This document shows positions 1-11,230 of a stretch of 64,000 nt of DNA, piece after piece. A model generated the notes under the pieces. The model did not search any database, was not told the DNA's origin, and was given only the letters and a program-made list of their open reading frames with translations. Made by a program: the position numbers and the translations under genes. Within the stretch, counting starts at the first letter, position 1; every line of letters starts with the position of its first letter. Source of the stretch: Auanema rhodensis (taxonomy: Eukaryota; Nematoda; Chromadorea; Rhabditida; Rhabditidae); assembly GCA_964057225.1 (NCBI GenBank), contig OZ059897.1, positions 20,956,001 through 21,020,000 on the forward strand. The letters run 5' to 3'.

Positions 1-15
1 TCAGTTGATATCTCG

Positions 16-85
16 GTGCATTTTTAAGCTAGCGCAAATCTGATAACACAGATCGACGCAGCTTAAAAATCCGCATCGAATGCAC
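16..85. other. Compound dyad (about 70-bp imperfect hairpin) of monomer 1
   Basis: Nested complementary segments surround a six-base centre. The outer pair is GTGCAT at 16-21 with ATGCAC at 80-85. The main arms are ATTTTTAAGCT at 20-30 and AGCTTAAAAAT at 60-70, an 11-bp perfect match. Next come GCG at 32-34 with CGC at 57-59, then ATCTG at 38-42 with CAGAT at 49-53 around ATAACA. A nine-base segment (71-79) bulges on the right side. A smaller hairpin, GCAT(CGA)ATGC at 73-83, would compete for the outer right arm. The structure recurs in essentially every monomer. The main arms are rarely hit: exceptions include T22A in monomers 58 and 61, A26G in 51 and 157, and loss of T70 in 26. Any role in protein binding or RNA folding is inferred. 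Confidence 0.85.
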
Positions 86-115
86 TATACTACATTGAGA
101 AAAGCTTAATACAAA

Positions 116-229
116 AATTAGTTATGATCGTTTGAAAAATGATGCATTAGTGTATGTTGAGTTTCCATGTACACTCAACATTGCTTCCAAAAACATTTTG
201 ACAAAAATTTTTTCGAAAAATTTCAAAAT
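116..229. other. Near-invariant 114-bp core of the monomer
   Basis: Across 182 monomers, sites 116-229 lack any common alternative base, whereas flanking sites 90-115 and 230-310 hold most of the recurrent variants. Changes inside the core are sporadic and shared only by recent duplicates: C129T (monomers 91, 97), T133A (2, 7, 18), C176T (38, 141), C179T (115, 119), C187T (37, 140) and C202T (102, 109). One monomer (130) has T175A, and monomers 33 and 136 share a T-to-G change in the T run at 208-213. The block contains the 8-bp-arm hairpin at 154-181 and the TTCGAA-centred palindrome. Constraint from a bound protein is one reading; recent homogenisation by gene conversion is the alternative. 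The assessment was by eye, not by a computed alignment. Confidence 0.7.
154..181. other. Perfect 8-bp-arm inverted repeat of monomer 1
   Basis: ATGTTGAG at 154-161 is perfectly complementary to CTCAACAT at 174-181, separated by twelve bases that contain the palindrome TGTACA at 168-173. The element recurs in every complete monomer, always at the same sites. Changes in the arms are few: C176T in monomers 38 and 141, C179T in 115 and 119, and T175A in 130. It could be a protein-binding dyad or fold as a hairpin in a transcript; no direct evidence for either is visible. Confidence 0.85.
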
Positions 230-265
230 AATTTAGCAAAAAGTAGATGTTTTTAGATTCCTTTT
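187..265. other. A/T-tract domain with TTCGAA-centred palindrome
   Basis: This part of the monomer is a string of A-runs and T-runs: A189-193, A203-207, T208-213, A216-220, A225-228 and A238-242. TTTTTCGAAAAA at 209-220 is a perfect palindrome; allowing one unpaired T, the dyad extends to 203-223. Such domains are typical of satellites with curved DNA, but the A-run centres are 8.5 to 14 bases apart, so helical phasing is only approximate. The single 12-bp deletion of the array falls inside this domain, in monomer 132. Confidence 0.75.
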
Positions 266-351
266 TTCAAGGCAAAGACGATGGACAATGTTATTCAACG
301 AGAAAATTAATTCTTCAGGGTGAAAATCGAGGATTTAAGTGTGAACTTATA

Positions 352-1755
352 TCAGTTGATATCTCGGTGCATTTTTAAGCTAGCGCAAATCTGATAACAC
401 AGATCGACGCAGCTTAAAAATCCGCATCGAATGCACTATACTACATTGAGAAAAGCTTAATACAAAAATTAGTTATGATCGTTAGAAAAATGATGCATTA
501 GTGTATGTTGAGTTTCCATGTACACTCAACATTGCTTCCAAAAACATTTTGACAAAAATTTTTTCGAAAAATTTCAAAATAATTTAGCAAAAAGTAGATG
601 TTTTAAGATTCCATTTTTCAAGGCAAAGACGATGGACAATGTTATTCAACGAAAAAATTAATTCTTCAGGGTGAAAATCGAGGATATAAGTGTGAACTTA
701 TATCAGTTGATATCTCGGTGCATTTTTAAGCTAGCGCAAATCTGATAACACAGATCGACGCAGCTTAAAAATCCGCATCGAATGCACTATACTACATTGA
801 GAAAAGCTTAATACAAGAATTAGTTATGATCGTTTGAAAAATGATGCATTAGTGTATGTTGAGTTTCCATGTACACTCAACATTGCTTCCAAAAACATTT
901 TGACAAAAATTTTTTCGAAAAATTTCAAAATTATTTAGCAAAAAGTAGATGTTTTTAGATTCCATTTTTCAAGGCAAAGACGATGGACAATGTTATTCAA
1001 CGAAAAAATTAATTCTTCAGGGTGAAAATCGAGGATATAAGTGTGAACTTATATCAGTTGATATCTCGGTGCATTTTTAAGCTAGCGCAAATCTGATAAC
1101 ACAGATCGACGCAGCTTAAAAATCCGGATCGAATGCACTATACTACATTAAGAAACGCTTGATACAAAAATTAGTTATGATCGTTTGAAAAATGATGCAT
1201 TAGTGTATGTTGAGTTTCCATGTACACTCAACATTGCTTCCAAAAACATTTTGACAAAAATTTTTTCGAAAAATTTCAAAATTATTTAGCAAAAAGTAGA
1301 TGTTTTTAGATTCCATTTTTCAAGGCAAAGACGATGGACAATGTTATTCAACGAAAAAATTAATTCTTCAGGGTGAAAATCGAGGATATAAGTGTGAACT
1401 TATATCAGTTGATATCTCGGTGCATTTTTAAGCTAGCGCAAATCTGATAACACAGATCGACGCAGCTTAAAAATCCGGATCGAATGCACTATACTACATT
1501 AAGAAACGCTTGATACAAAAATTAGTTATGATCGTTTGAAAAATGATGCATTAGTGTATGTTGAGTTTCCATGTACACTCAACATTGCTTCCAAAAACAT
1601 TTTGACAAAAATTTTTTCGAAAAATTTCAAAATAATTTAGCAAAAAGTAGATGTTTTTAGATTCCATTTTTCAAGGCAAAGACGATAGACAATGTTATTC
1701 AACGGAAAAGTTAATTCTTCAGGGTGAAAATCGAGGATATAAGTGTGAACTTATA
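352..1755. repeat. Partial copy of the 5-monomer block (monomers 2-5)
   Basis: These four monomers resemble monomers 7-11 and 18-22. Monomer 2 has A133 like monomers 7 and 18, but its right half has G236 and A254 like monomers 8 and 19. It therefore looks like a left-7/right-8 hybrid that has lost one unit. Monomer 3 has G115 and T230, as do 9 and 20. Monomers 4 and 5 have G74 and A97, as do 10 and 21. Confidence 0.75.
683..713. other. Overlapping dyads across the monomer 2/3 boundary
   Basis: GATATAAG at 683-690 pairs with CTTATATC at 697-704 around TGTGAA, giving an 8-bp perfect stem. The right arm overlaps a second dyad, ATATCA at 700-705 with TGATAT at 708-713 around GT. Because they share bases, only one can form at a time in single-stranded DNA or RNA. 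In monomer coordinates the first spans 332-351 plus 1-2 and the second spans 349-351 plus 1-11. The pattern recurs at nearly every boundary. Single-base exceptions are T335 in monomers 1, 6 and 17, T347A in 165 and T350A in 35, each of which breaks one pair. Confidence 0.8.
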
Positions 1756-2106
1756 TCAGTTGATATCTCGGTGCATTTTTAAGCTAGCGCAAATCTGATA
1801 ACACAGATCGACGCAGCTTAAAAATCCGCATCGAATGCACTATACTACATTGAGAAACGCTTAATACAAAAATTAGTTATGATCGTTTGAAAAATGATGC
1901 ATTAGTGTATGTTGAGTTTCCATGTACACTCAACATTGCTTCCAAAAACATTTTGACAAAAATTTTTTCGAAAAATTTCAAAATAATTTAGCAAAAAGTA
2001 GATGTTTTTAGATTCCTTTTTTCAAGGCAAAGACGATGGACAATGTTATTCAACGAGAAAATTAATTCTTCAGGGTGAAAATCGAGGATTTAAGTGTGAA
2101 CTTATA

Positions 2107-3861
2107 TCAGTTGATATCTCGGTGCATTTTTAAGCTAGCGCAAATCTGATAACACAGATCGACGCAGCTTAAAAATCCGCATCGAATGCACTATACTACA
2201 TTGAGAAAAGCTTAATACAAAAATTAGTTATGATCGTTAGAAAAATGATGCATTAGTGTATGTTGAGTTTCCATGTACACTCAACATTGCTTCCAAAAAC
2301 ATTTTGACAAAAATTTTTTCGAAAAATTTCAAAATAATTTACCAAAAAGTAGATGTTTTTAGATTCCATTTTTCAAGGCAAAGACGATAGACAATGTTAT
2401 TCAACGAAAAAGTTAATTCTTCAGGGTGAAAATCGAGGATATAAGTGTGAACTTATATCAGTTGATATCTCGGTGCATTTTTAAGCTAGCGCAAATCTGA
2501 TAACACAGATCGACGCAGCTTAAAAATCCGCATCGAATGCACTATATTACATTGAGAAACACTTGATACAAAAATTAGTTATGATCGTTTGAAAAATGAT
2601 GCATTAGTGTATGTTGAGTTTCCATGTACACTCAACATTGCTTCCAAAAACATTTTGACAAAAATTTTTTCGAAAAATTTCAAAATAATTTAGCAAAAAG
2701 TAGATGTTTTAAGATTCCATTTTTCAAGGCAAAGACGATGGACAATGTTATTCAACGAAAAAATTAATTCTTCAGGGTGAAAATCGAGGATATAAGTGTG
2801 AACTTATATCAGTTGATATCTCGGTGCATTTTTAAGCTAGCGCAAATCTGATAACACAGATCGACGCAGCTTAAAAATCCGCATCGAATGCACTATACTA
2901 CATTGAGAAAAGCTTAATACAAGAATTAGTTATGATCGTTTGAAAAATGATGCATTAGTGTATGTTGAGTTTCCATGTACACTCAACATTGCTTCCAAAA
3001 ACATTTTGACAAAAATTTTTTCGAAAAATTTCAAAATTATTTAGCAAAAAGTAGATGTTTTTAGATTCCATTTTTCAAGGCAAAGACGATGGACAATGTT
3101 ATTCAACGAAAAAATTAATTCTTCAGGGTGAAAATCGAGGATATAAGTGTGAACTTATATCAGTTGATATCTCGGTGCATTTTTAAGCTAGCGCAAATCT
3201 GATAACACAGATCGACGCAGCTTAAAAATCCGGATCGAATGCACTATACTACATTAAGAAACGCTTGATACAAAAATTAGTTATGATCGTTTGAAAAATG
3301 ATGCATTAGTGTATGTTGAGTTTCCATGTACACTCAACATTGCTTCCAAAAACATTTTGACAAAAATTTTTTCGAAAAATTTCAAAATAATTTAGCAAAA
3401 AGTAGATGTTTTTAGATTCCATTTTTCAAGGCAAAGACGATAGACAATGTTATTAAACGGAAAAGTTAATTCTTCAGGGTGAAAATCGAGGATATAAGTG
3501 TGAACTTATATCAGTTGATATCTCGGTGCATTTTTAAGCTAGCGCAAATCTGATAACACAGATCGACGCAGCTTAAAAATCCGCATCGAATGCACTATAC
3601 TACATTGAGAAACGCTTAATACAAAAATTAGTTATGATCGTTTGAAAAATGATGCATTAGTGTATGTTGAGTTTCCATGTACACTCAACATTGCTTCCAA
3701 AAACATTTTGACAAAAATTTTTTCGAAAAATTTCAAAATAATTTAGCAAAAAGTAGATGTTTTAAGATTCCATTTTTCAAGGCAAAGACGATGGACAATG
3801 TTATTCAACGAAAAAATTAATTCTTCAGGGTGAAAATCGAGGATATAAGTGTGAACTTATA
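2107..3861. repeat. 5-monomer block, first full copy (monomers 7-11)
   Basis: Five successive monomers reappear in the same order 3,861 bp (11 monomers) downstream at 5968-7722. Markers in order are A133 with C236 (monomer 7), T90 with A254 (8), G115 with T230 (9), G74 with A97 and G301/G306 (10), and A254 on a class 2 background (11). A private C-to-A change near 3455 marks this copy. The preceding monomers 6 and 17 also share T335 and G302 but differ at site 103, so the duplicated block may begin slightly further left. Confidence 0.85.
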
Positions 3862-5967
3862 TCAGTTGATATCTCGGTGCATTTTTAAGCTAGCGCAAAT
3901 CTGATAACACAGATCGACGCAGCTTAAAAATCCGCATCGAATGCACTATACTACATTAAGAAACGCTTGATACAAAAATTAGTTATGATCGTTTGAAAAA
4001 TGATGCATTAGTGTATGTTGAGTTTCCATGTACACTCAACATTGCTTCCAAAAACATTTTGACAAAAATTTTTTCGAAAAATTTCAAAATAATTTAGCAA
4101 AAAGTAGATGTTTTTAGATTCGATTTTTCAAGGCAAAGACGATGGACAATGTTATTCAACGAAAAAATTAATTCTTCAGGGTGAAAATCGAGGATATAAG
4201 TGTGAACTTATATCAGTTGATATCTCGGTGCATTTTTAAGCTAGCGCAAATCTGATAACACAGATCGACGCAGCTTAAAAATCCGGATCGAATGCACTAT
4301 ACTACATTAAGAAACGCTTGATACAAAAATTAGTTATGATCGTTTGAAAAATGATGCATTAGTGTATGTTGAGTTTCCATGTACACTCAACATTGCTTCC
4401 AAAAACATTTTGACAAAAATTTTTTCGAAAAATTTCAAAATAATTTAGCAAAAAGTAGATGTTTTTAGATTCCATTTTTCAAGGCAAAGACGATAGACAA
4501 TGTTATTCAACGGAAAAGTTAATTCTTCAGGGTGAAAATCGAGGATATAAGTGTGAACTTATATCAGTTGATATCTCGGTGCATTTTTAAGCTAGCGCAA
4601 ATCTGATAACACAGATCGACGCAGCTTAAAAATCCGCATCGAATGCACTATACTACATTGAGAAACGCTTAATACAAAAATTAGTTATGATCGTTTGAAA
4701 AATGATGCATTAGTGTATGTTGAGTTTCCATGTACACTCAACATTGCTTCCAAAAACATTTTGACAAAAATTTTTTCGAAAAATTTCAAAATAATTTAGC
4801 AAAAAGTAGATGTTTTTAGATTCCTTTTTTCAAGGCAAAGACGATGGACAATGTTATTCAACGAGAAAATTAATTCTTCAGGGTGAAAATCGAGGATATA
4901 AGTGTGAACTTATATCAGTTGATATCTCGGTGCATTTTTAAGCTAGCGCAAATCTGATAACACAGATCGACGCAGCTTAAAAATCCGCATCGAATGCACT
5001 ATACTACATTGAGAAAAGCTTAATACAAAAATTAGTTATGATCGTTTGAAAAATGATGCATTAGTGTATGTTGAGTTTCCATGTACACTCAACATTGCTT
5101 CCAAAAACATTTTGACAAAAATTTTTTCGAAAAATTTCAAAATAATTTAGCAAAAAGTAGATGTTTTTAGATTCCATTTTTCAAGGCAAAGACGATAGAC
5201 AATGTTATTCAACGGAAAAGTTAATTCTTCAGGGTGAAAATCGAGGATATAAGTGTGAACTTATATCAGTTGATATCTCGGTGCATTTTTAAGCTAGCGC
5301 AAATCTGATAACACAGATCGACGCAGCTTAAAAATCCGCATCGAATGCACTATACTACATTGAGAAACGCTTAATACAAAAATTAGTTATGATCGTTTGA
5401 AAAATGATGCATTAGTGTATGTTGAGTTTCCATGTACACTCAACATTGCTTCCAAAAACATTTTGACAAAAATTTTTTCGAAAAATTTCAAAATAATTTA
5501 GCAAAAAGTAGATGTTTTTAGATTCCTTTTTTCAAGGCAAAGACGATGGACAATGTTATTCAACGAGAAAATTAATTCTTCAGGGTGAAAATCGAGGATA
5601 TAAGTGTGAACTTATATCAGTTGATATCTCGGTGCATTTTTAAGCTAGCGCAAATCTGATAACACAGATCGACGCAGCTTAAAAATCCGCATCGAATGCA
5701 CTATACTACATTGAGAAAAGCTTAATACAAAAATTAGTTATGATCGTTTGAAAAATGATGCATTAGTGTATGTTGAGTTTCCATGTACACTCAACATTGC
5801 TTCCAAAAACATTTTGACAAAAATTTTTTCGAAAAATTTCAAAATAATTTAGCAAAAAGTAGATGTTTTTAGATTCCTTTTTTCAAGGCAAAGACGATGG
5901 ACAATGTTATTCAACGAGAAAATTAATTCTTCAGGGTGAAAATCGAGGATTTAAGTGTGAACTTATA

Positions 5968-7722
5968 TCAGTTGATATCTCGGTGCATTTTTAAGCTAGC
6001 GCAAATCTGATAACACAGATCGACGCAGCTTAAAAATCCGCATCGAATGCACTATACTACATTGAGAAAAGCTTAATACAAAAATTAGTTATGATCGTTA
6101 GAAAAATGATGCATTAGTGTATGTTGAGTTTCCATGTACACTCAACATTGCTTCCAAAAACATTTTGACAAAAATTTTTTCGAAAAATTTCAAAATAATT
6201 TACCAAAAAGTAGATGTTTTTAGATTCCATTTTTCAAGGCAAAGACGATAGACAATGTTATTCAACGAAAAAGTTAATTCTTCAGGGTGAAAATCGAGGA
6301 TATAAGTGTGAACTTATATCAGTTGATATCTCGGTGCATTTTTAAGCTAGCGCAAATCTGATAACACAGATCGACGCAGCTTAAAAATCCGCATCGAATG
6401 CACTATATTACATTGAGAAACACTTGATACAAAAATTAGTTATGATCGTTTGAAAAATGATGCATTAGTGTATGTTGAGTTTCCATGTACACTCAACATT
6501 GCTTCCAAAAACATTTTGACAAAAATTTTTTCGAAAAATTTCAAAATAATTTAGCAAAAAGTAGATGTTTTAAGATTCCATTTTTCAAGGCAAAGACGAT
6601 GGACAATGTTATTCAACGAAAAAATTAATTCTTCAGGGTGAAAATCGAGGATATAAGTGTGAACTTATATCAGTTGATATCTCGGTGCATTTTTAAGCTA
6701 GCGCAAATCTGATAACACAGATCGACGCAGCTTAAAAATCCGCATCGAATGCACTATACTACATTGAGAAAAGCTTAATACAAGAATTAGTTATGATCGT
6801 TTGAAAAATGATGCATTAGTGTATGTTGAGTTTCCATGTACACTCAACATTGCTTCCAAAAACATTTTGACAAAAATTTTTTCGAAAAATTTCATAATTA
6901 TTTAGCAAAAAGTAGATGTTTTTAGATTCCATTTTTCAAGGCAAAGACGATGGACAATGTTATTCAACGAAAAAATTAATTCTTCAGGGTGAAAATCGAG
7001 GATATAAGTGTGAACTTATATCAGTTGATATCTCGGTGCATTTTTAAGCTAGCGCAAATCTGATAACACAGATCGACGCAGCTTAAAAATCCGGATCGAA
7101 TGCACTATACTACATTAAGAAACGCTTGATACAAAAATTAGTTATGATCGTTTGAAAAATGATGCATTAGTGTATGTTGAGTTTCCATGTACACTCAACA
7201 TTGCTTCCAAAAACATTTTGACAAAAATTTTTTCGAAAAATTTCAAAATAATTTAGCAAAAAGTAGATGTTTTTAGATTCCATTTTTCAAGGCAAAGACG
7301 ATAGACAATGTTATTCAACGGAAAAGTTAATTCTTCAGGGTGAAAATCGAGGATATAAGTGTGAACTTATATCAGTTGATATCTCGGTGCATTTTTAAGC
7401 TAGCGCAAATCTGATAACACAGATCGACGCAGCTTAAAAATCCGCATCGAATGCACTATACTACATTGAGAAACGCTTAATACAAAAATTAGTTATGATC
7501 GTTTGAAAAATGATGCATTAGTGTATGTTGAGTTTCCATGTACACTCAACATTGCTTCCAAAAACATTTTGACAAAAATTTTTTCGAAAAATTTCAAAAT
7601 AATTTAGCAAAAAGTAGATGTTTTAAGATTCCATTTTTCAAGGCAAAGACGATGGACAATGTTATTCAACGAAAAAATTAATTCTTCAGGGTGAAAATCG
7701 AGGATATAAGTGTGAACTTATA
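5968..7722. repeat. 5-monomer block, second full copy (monomers 18-22)
   Basis: This matches 2107-3861 monomer by monomer with an offset of 3,861 bp. A private A-to-T change at 6895 (site 226 of monomer 20) and retention of the usual base where monomer 10 has its private change distinguish the copies. Similarity fails at monomer 23, whose right half differs from that of monomer 12 (CT rather than GA at 261-262, and T310). Confidence 0.85.
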
Positions 7723-8775
7723 TCAGTTGATATCTCGGTGCATTTTTAAGCTAGCGCAAATCTGATAACACAGATCGACGCAGCTTAAAAATCCGCATCG
7801 AATGCACTATACTACATTAAGAAACGCTTGATACAAAAATTAGTTATGATCGTTTGAAAAATGATGCATTAGTGTATGTTGAGTTTCCATGTACACTCAA
7901 CATTGCTTCCAAAAACATTTTGACAAAAATTTTTTCGAAAAATTTCAAAATAATTTAGCAAAAAGTAGATGTTTTTAGATTCCTTTTTTCAAGGCAAAGA
8001 CGATGGACAATGTTATTCAACGAAAAAATTATTTCTTCAGGGTGAAAATCGAGGATATAAGTGTGAACTTATATCAGTTGATATCTCGGTGCATTTTTAA
8101 GCTAGCGCAAATCTGATAACACAGATCGACGCAGCTTAAAAATCCGCATCGAATGCACTATACTACATTGAAAAACGCTTGATACAAAAATTAGTTATGA
8201 TCGTTTGAAAAATGATGCATTAGTGTATGTTGAGTTTCCATGTACACTCAACATTGCTTCCAAAAACATTTTGACAAAAATTTTTTCGAAAAATTTCAAA
8301 ATAATTTAGCAAAAAGTAGATGTTTTTAGATTCCATTTTTCAAGGCAAAGACGATGGACAATGTTATTCAACGAAAAAATTGCTTCTTCAGGGTGAAAAT
8401 CGAGGATATAAGTGTGAACTTATATCAGTTGATATCTCGGTGCATTTTTAAGCTAGCGCAAATCTGATAACACAGATCGACGCAGCTTAAAAATCCGCAT
8501 CGAATGCACTATACTACATTGAGAAAAGCTTAATACAAAAATTAGTTATGATCGTTTGAAAAATGATGCATTAGTGTATGTTGAGTTTCCATGTACACTC
8601 AACATTGCTTCCAAAAACATTTTGACAAAAATTTTTTCGAAAAATTTCAAAATAATTTAGCAAAAAGTAGATGTTTTTAGATTCCTTTTCTCAAGGCAAA
8701 GACGATGGACAATGTTATTCAACGAAAAAATTATTTCTTCAGGGTGAAAATCGAGGATATAAGTGTGAACTTATA

Positions 8776-9125
8776 TCAGTTGATATCTCGGTGCATTTTT
8801 AAGCTAGCGCAAATCTGATAACACAGATCGACGCAGCTTAAAAACCGCATCGAATGCACTATACTACATTAAGAAACGCTTGATACAAAAATTAGTTATG
8901 ATCGTTTGAAAAATGATGCATTAGTGTATGTTGAGTTTCCATGTACACTCAACATTGCTTCCAAAAACATTTTGACAAAAATTTTTTCGAAAAATTTCAA
9001 AATAATTTAGCAAAAAGTAGATGTTTTTAGATTCGATTTTTCAAGGCAAAGACGATGGACAATGTTATTCAACGAAAAAATTAATTCTTCAGGGTGAAAA
9101 TCGAGGATATAAGTGTGAACTTATA
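8776..9125. repeat. 350-bp monomer 26 with 1-bp deletion
   Basis: One base is missing at about 8844, where AAAAATCCGC is reduced to AAAAACCGC. The lost T lies at site 70, the last base of the right arm of the compound dyad. No other monomer shares this deletion. The unit is otherwise class 1 with GA at sites 261-262. Confidence 0.93.
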
Positions 9126-10880
9126 TCAGTTGATATCTCGGTGCATTTTTAAGCTAGCGCAAATCTGATAACACAGATCGACGCAGCTTAAAAATCCGCA
9201 TCGAATGCACTATATTACATTGAGAAACACTTGATACAAAAATTAGTTATGATCGTTTGAAAAATGATGCATTAGTGTATGTTGAGTTTCCATGTACACT
9301 CAACATTGCTTCCAAAAACATTTTGACAAAAATTTTTTCGAAAAATTTCAAAATAATTTAGCAAAAAGTAGATGTTTTAAGATTCCATTTTTCAAGGCAA
9401 AGACGATGGACAATGTTATTCAACGAAAAAATTAATTCTTCAGGGTGAAAATCGAGGATATAAGTGTGAACTTATATCAGTTGATATCTCGGTGCATTTT
9501 TAAGCTAGCGCAAATCTGATAACACAGATCGACGCAGCTTAAAAATCCGCATCGAATGCACTATACTACATTAAGAAACGCTTGATACAAAAATTAGTTA
9601 TGATCGTTTGAAAAATGATGCATTAGTGTATGTTGAGTTTCCATGTACACTCAACATTGCTTCCAAAAACATTTTGACAAAAATTTTTTCGAAAAATTTC
9701 AAAATAATTTAGCAAAAAGTAGATGTTTTTAGATTCCTTTTTTCAAGGCAAAGACGATGGACAATGTTATTCAACGAAAAAATTAATTCTTCAGGGTGAA
9801 AATCGAGGATATAAGTGTGAACTTATATCAGTTGATATCTCGGTGCATTTTTAAGCTAGCGCAAATCTGATAACACAGATCGACGCAGCTTAAAAATCCG
9901 CATCGAATGCACTATACTACATTAAGAAACGCTTGATACAAAAATTAGTTATGATCGTTTGAAAAATGATGCATTAGTGTATGTTGAGTTTCCATGTACA
10001 CTCAACATTGCTTCCAAAAACATTTTGACAAAAATTTTTTCGAAAAATTTCAAAATAATTTAGCAAAAAGTAGATGTTTTTAGATTCCATTTTTCAAGGC
10101 AAAGACGATAGACAATGTTATTCAACGAAAAAATTAATTCTTCAGGGTGAAAATCGAGGATATAAGTGTGAACTTATATCAGTTGATATCTCGGTGCATT
10201 TTTAAGCTAGCGCAAATCTGATAACACAGATCGACGCAGCTTAAAAATCCGCATCGAATGCACTATACTACATTAAGAAACGCTTGATACAAAAATTAGT
10301 TATGATCGTTTGAAAAATGATGCATTAGTGTATGTTGAGTTTCCATGTACACTCAACATTGCTTCCAAAAACATTTTGACAAAAATTTTTTCGAAAAATT
10401 TCAAAATAATTTAGCAAAAAGTAGATGTTTTTAGATTCCATTTTTCAAGGCAAAGACGATAGACAATGTTATTCAACGAAAAAATTAATTCTTCAGGGTG
10501 AAAATCGAGGATATAAGTGTGAACTTATATCAGTTGATATCTCGGTGCATTTTTAAGCTAGCGCGAATCTGATAACACAGATCGACGCAGCTTAAAAATC
10601 CGCATCGAATGCACTATATTACATTGAGAAACACTTGATACAAAAATTAGTTATGATCGTTTGAAAAATGATGCATTAGTGTATGTTGAGTTTCCATGTA
10701 CACTCAACATTGCTTCCAAAAACATTTTGACAAAAATTTTTTCGAAAAATTTCAAAATAATTTAGCAAAAAGTAGATGTTTTAAGATTCCATTTTTCAAG
10801 GCAAAGACGATGGACAATGTTATTCAACGAAAAAATTAATTCTTCAGGGTGAAAATCGAGGATATAAGTGTGAACTTATA

Positions 10881-11230
10881 TCAGTTGATATCTCGGTGCA
10901 TTTTTAAGCTAGCGCAAATCTGATAACACAGATCGACGCAGCTTAAAAATCCGCATCGAATGCACTATATTACATTGAGAAACACTTGATACAAAAATTA
11001 GTTATGATCGTTTGAAAAATGATGCATTAGTGTATGTTGAGTTTCCATGTACACTCAACATTGCTTCTAAAACATTTTGACAAAAATTTTTTCGAAAAAT
11101 TTCAAAATAATTTAGCAAAAAGTAGATGTTTTAAGATTCCATTTTTCAAGGCAAAGACGATGGACAATGTTATTCAACGAAAAAATTAATTCTTCAGGGT
11201 GAAAATCGAGGATATAAGTGTGAACTTATA
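10881..11230. repeat. 350-bp monomer 32 with private 1-bp deletion
   Basis: At about 11067 the usual TTCCAAAAAC reads TTCTAAAAC, one base shorter. The corresponding monomer of the second copy (135, starting 47020) is full length. The change therefore most likely arose after the long duplication, and it shifts the copy offset from 36,139 to 36,140 bp. Confidence 0.92.

Larger units (their letters stand above)
1..351. repeat. Reference monomer (monomer 1) with diagnostic sites
   Basis: This unit defines site numbering; its phase is arbitrary because the window begins inside an array. It has 52 C and 58 G and eleven CpG dinucleotides. Recurrent variable sites in the array are 34 (G/T), 55 (G/T), 74 (C/G), 90 (C/T), 97 (G/A), 99 (G/A), 103 (A/C), 104 (G/A), 108 (A/G), 230 (A/T), 236 (G/C), 246 (G/A), 254 (T/A), 261-262 (CT/CA/GA), 283-284 (GG/AG/AC), 301, 302, 306 and 310. 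Monomer 1 carries A103, CT at 261-262, G302 and T335; T335 recurs only in monomers 6 and 17. All three forward frames are closed (TGA at 6 and 41, TAA at 25, TAG at 30), and so are all three reverse frames. Confidence 0.97.

Noticed and set aside
16-85. Terminal inverted repeats of a transposon or a Helitron end (hairpin plus CTAG).
   Set aside because: The dyad lies inside every tandem unit. There is no transposase or helicase coding sequence, no target-site duplication and no array end in the window to serve as an element boundary.
187-265. Phased A-tracts giving strong intrinsic curvature.
   Set aside because: A-run centres are spaced 8.5 to 14 bases apart rather than near 10.5, so strong phasing cannot be claimed without a computed curvature profile.
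310-320. A hammerhead ribozyme, since some satellites encode one: the minus strand contains CTGAAGA at sites 312-318.
   Set aside because: No following stem II with a correctly placed GAAA, nor a stem III with a cleavage triplet, could be found. The plus-strand CTGATAA lacks the essential G of the core.
1-351. A CENP-B box in the monomer.
   Set aside because: The core needs TTCG followed at fixed spacing by CGGG, or its complement. No CGGG or CCCG occurs in the monomer, and the nearest match (CCGGATCGAA in G74 monomers) has the wrong spacing.
1-351. Identity with the Drosophila 1.688 (359-bp) satellite family, suggested by similar length and A/T-tract texture.
   Set aside because: Apart from generic A/T runs, no matching stretch could be recalled. 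Similar length is not evidence of homology, so no family name is given.
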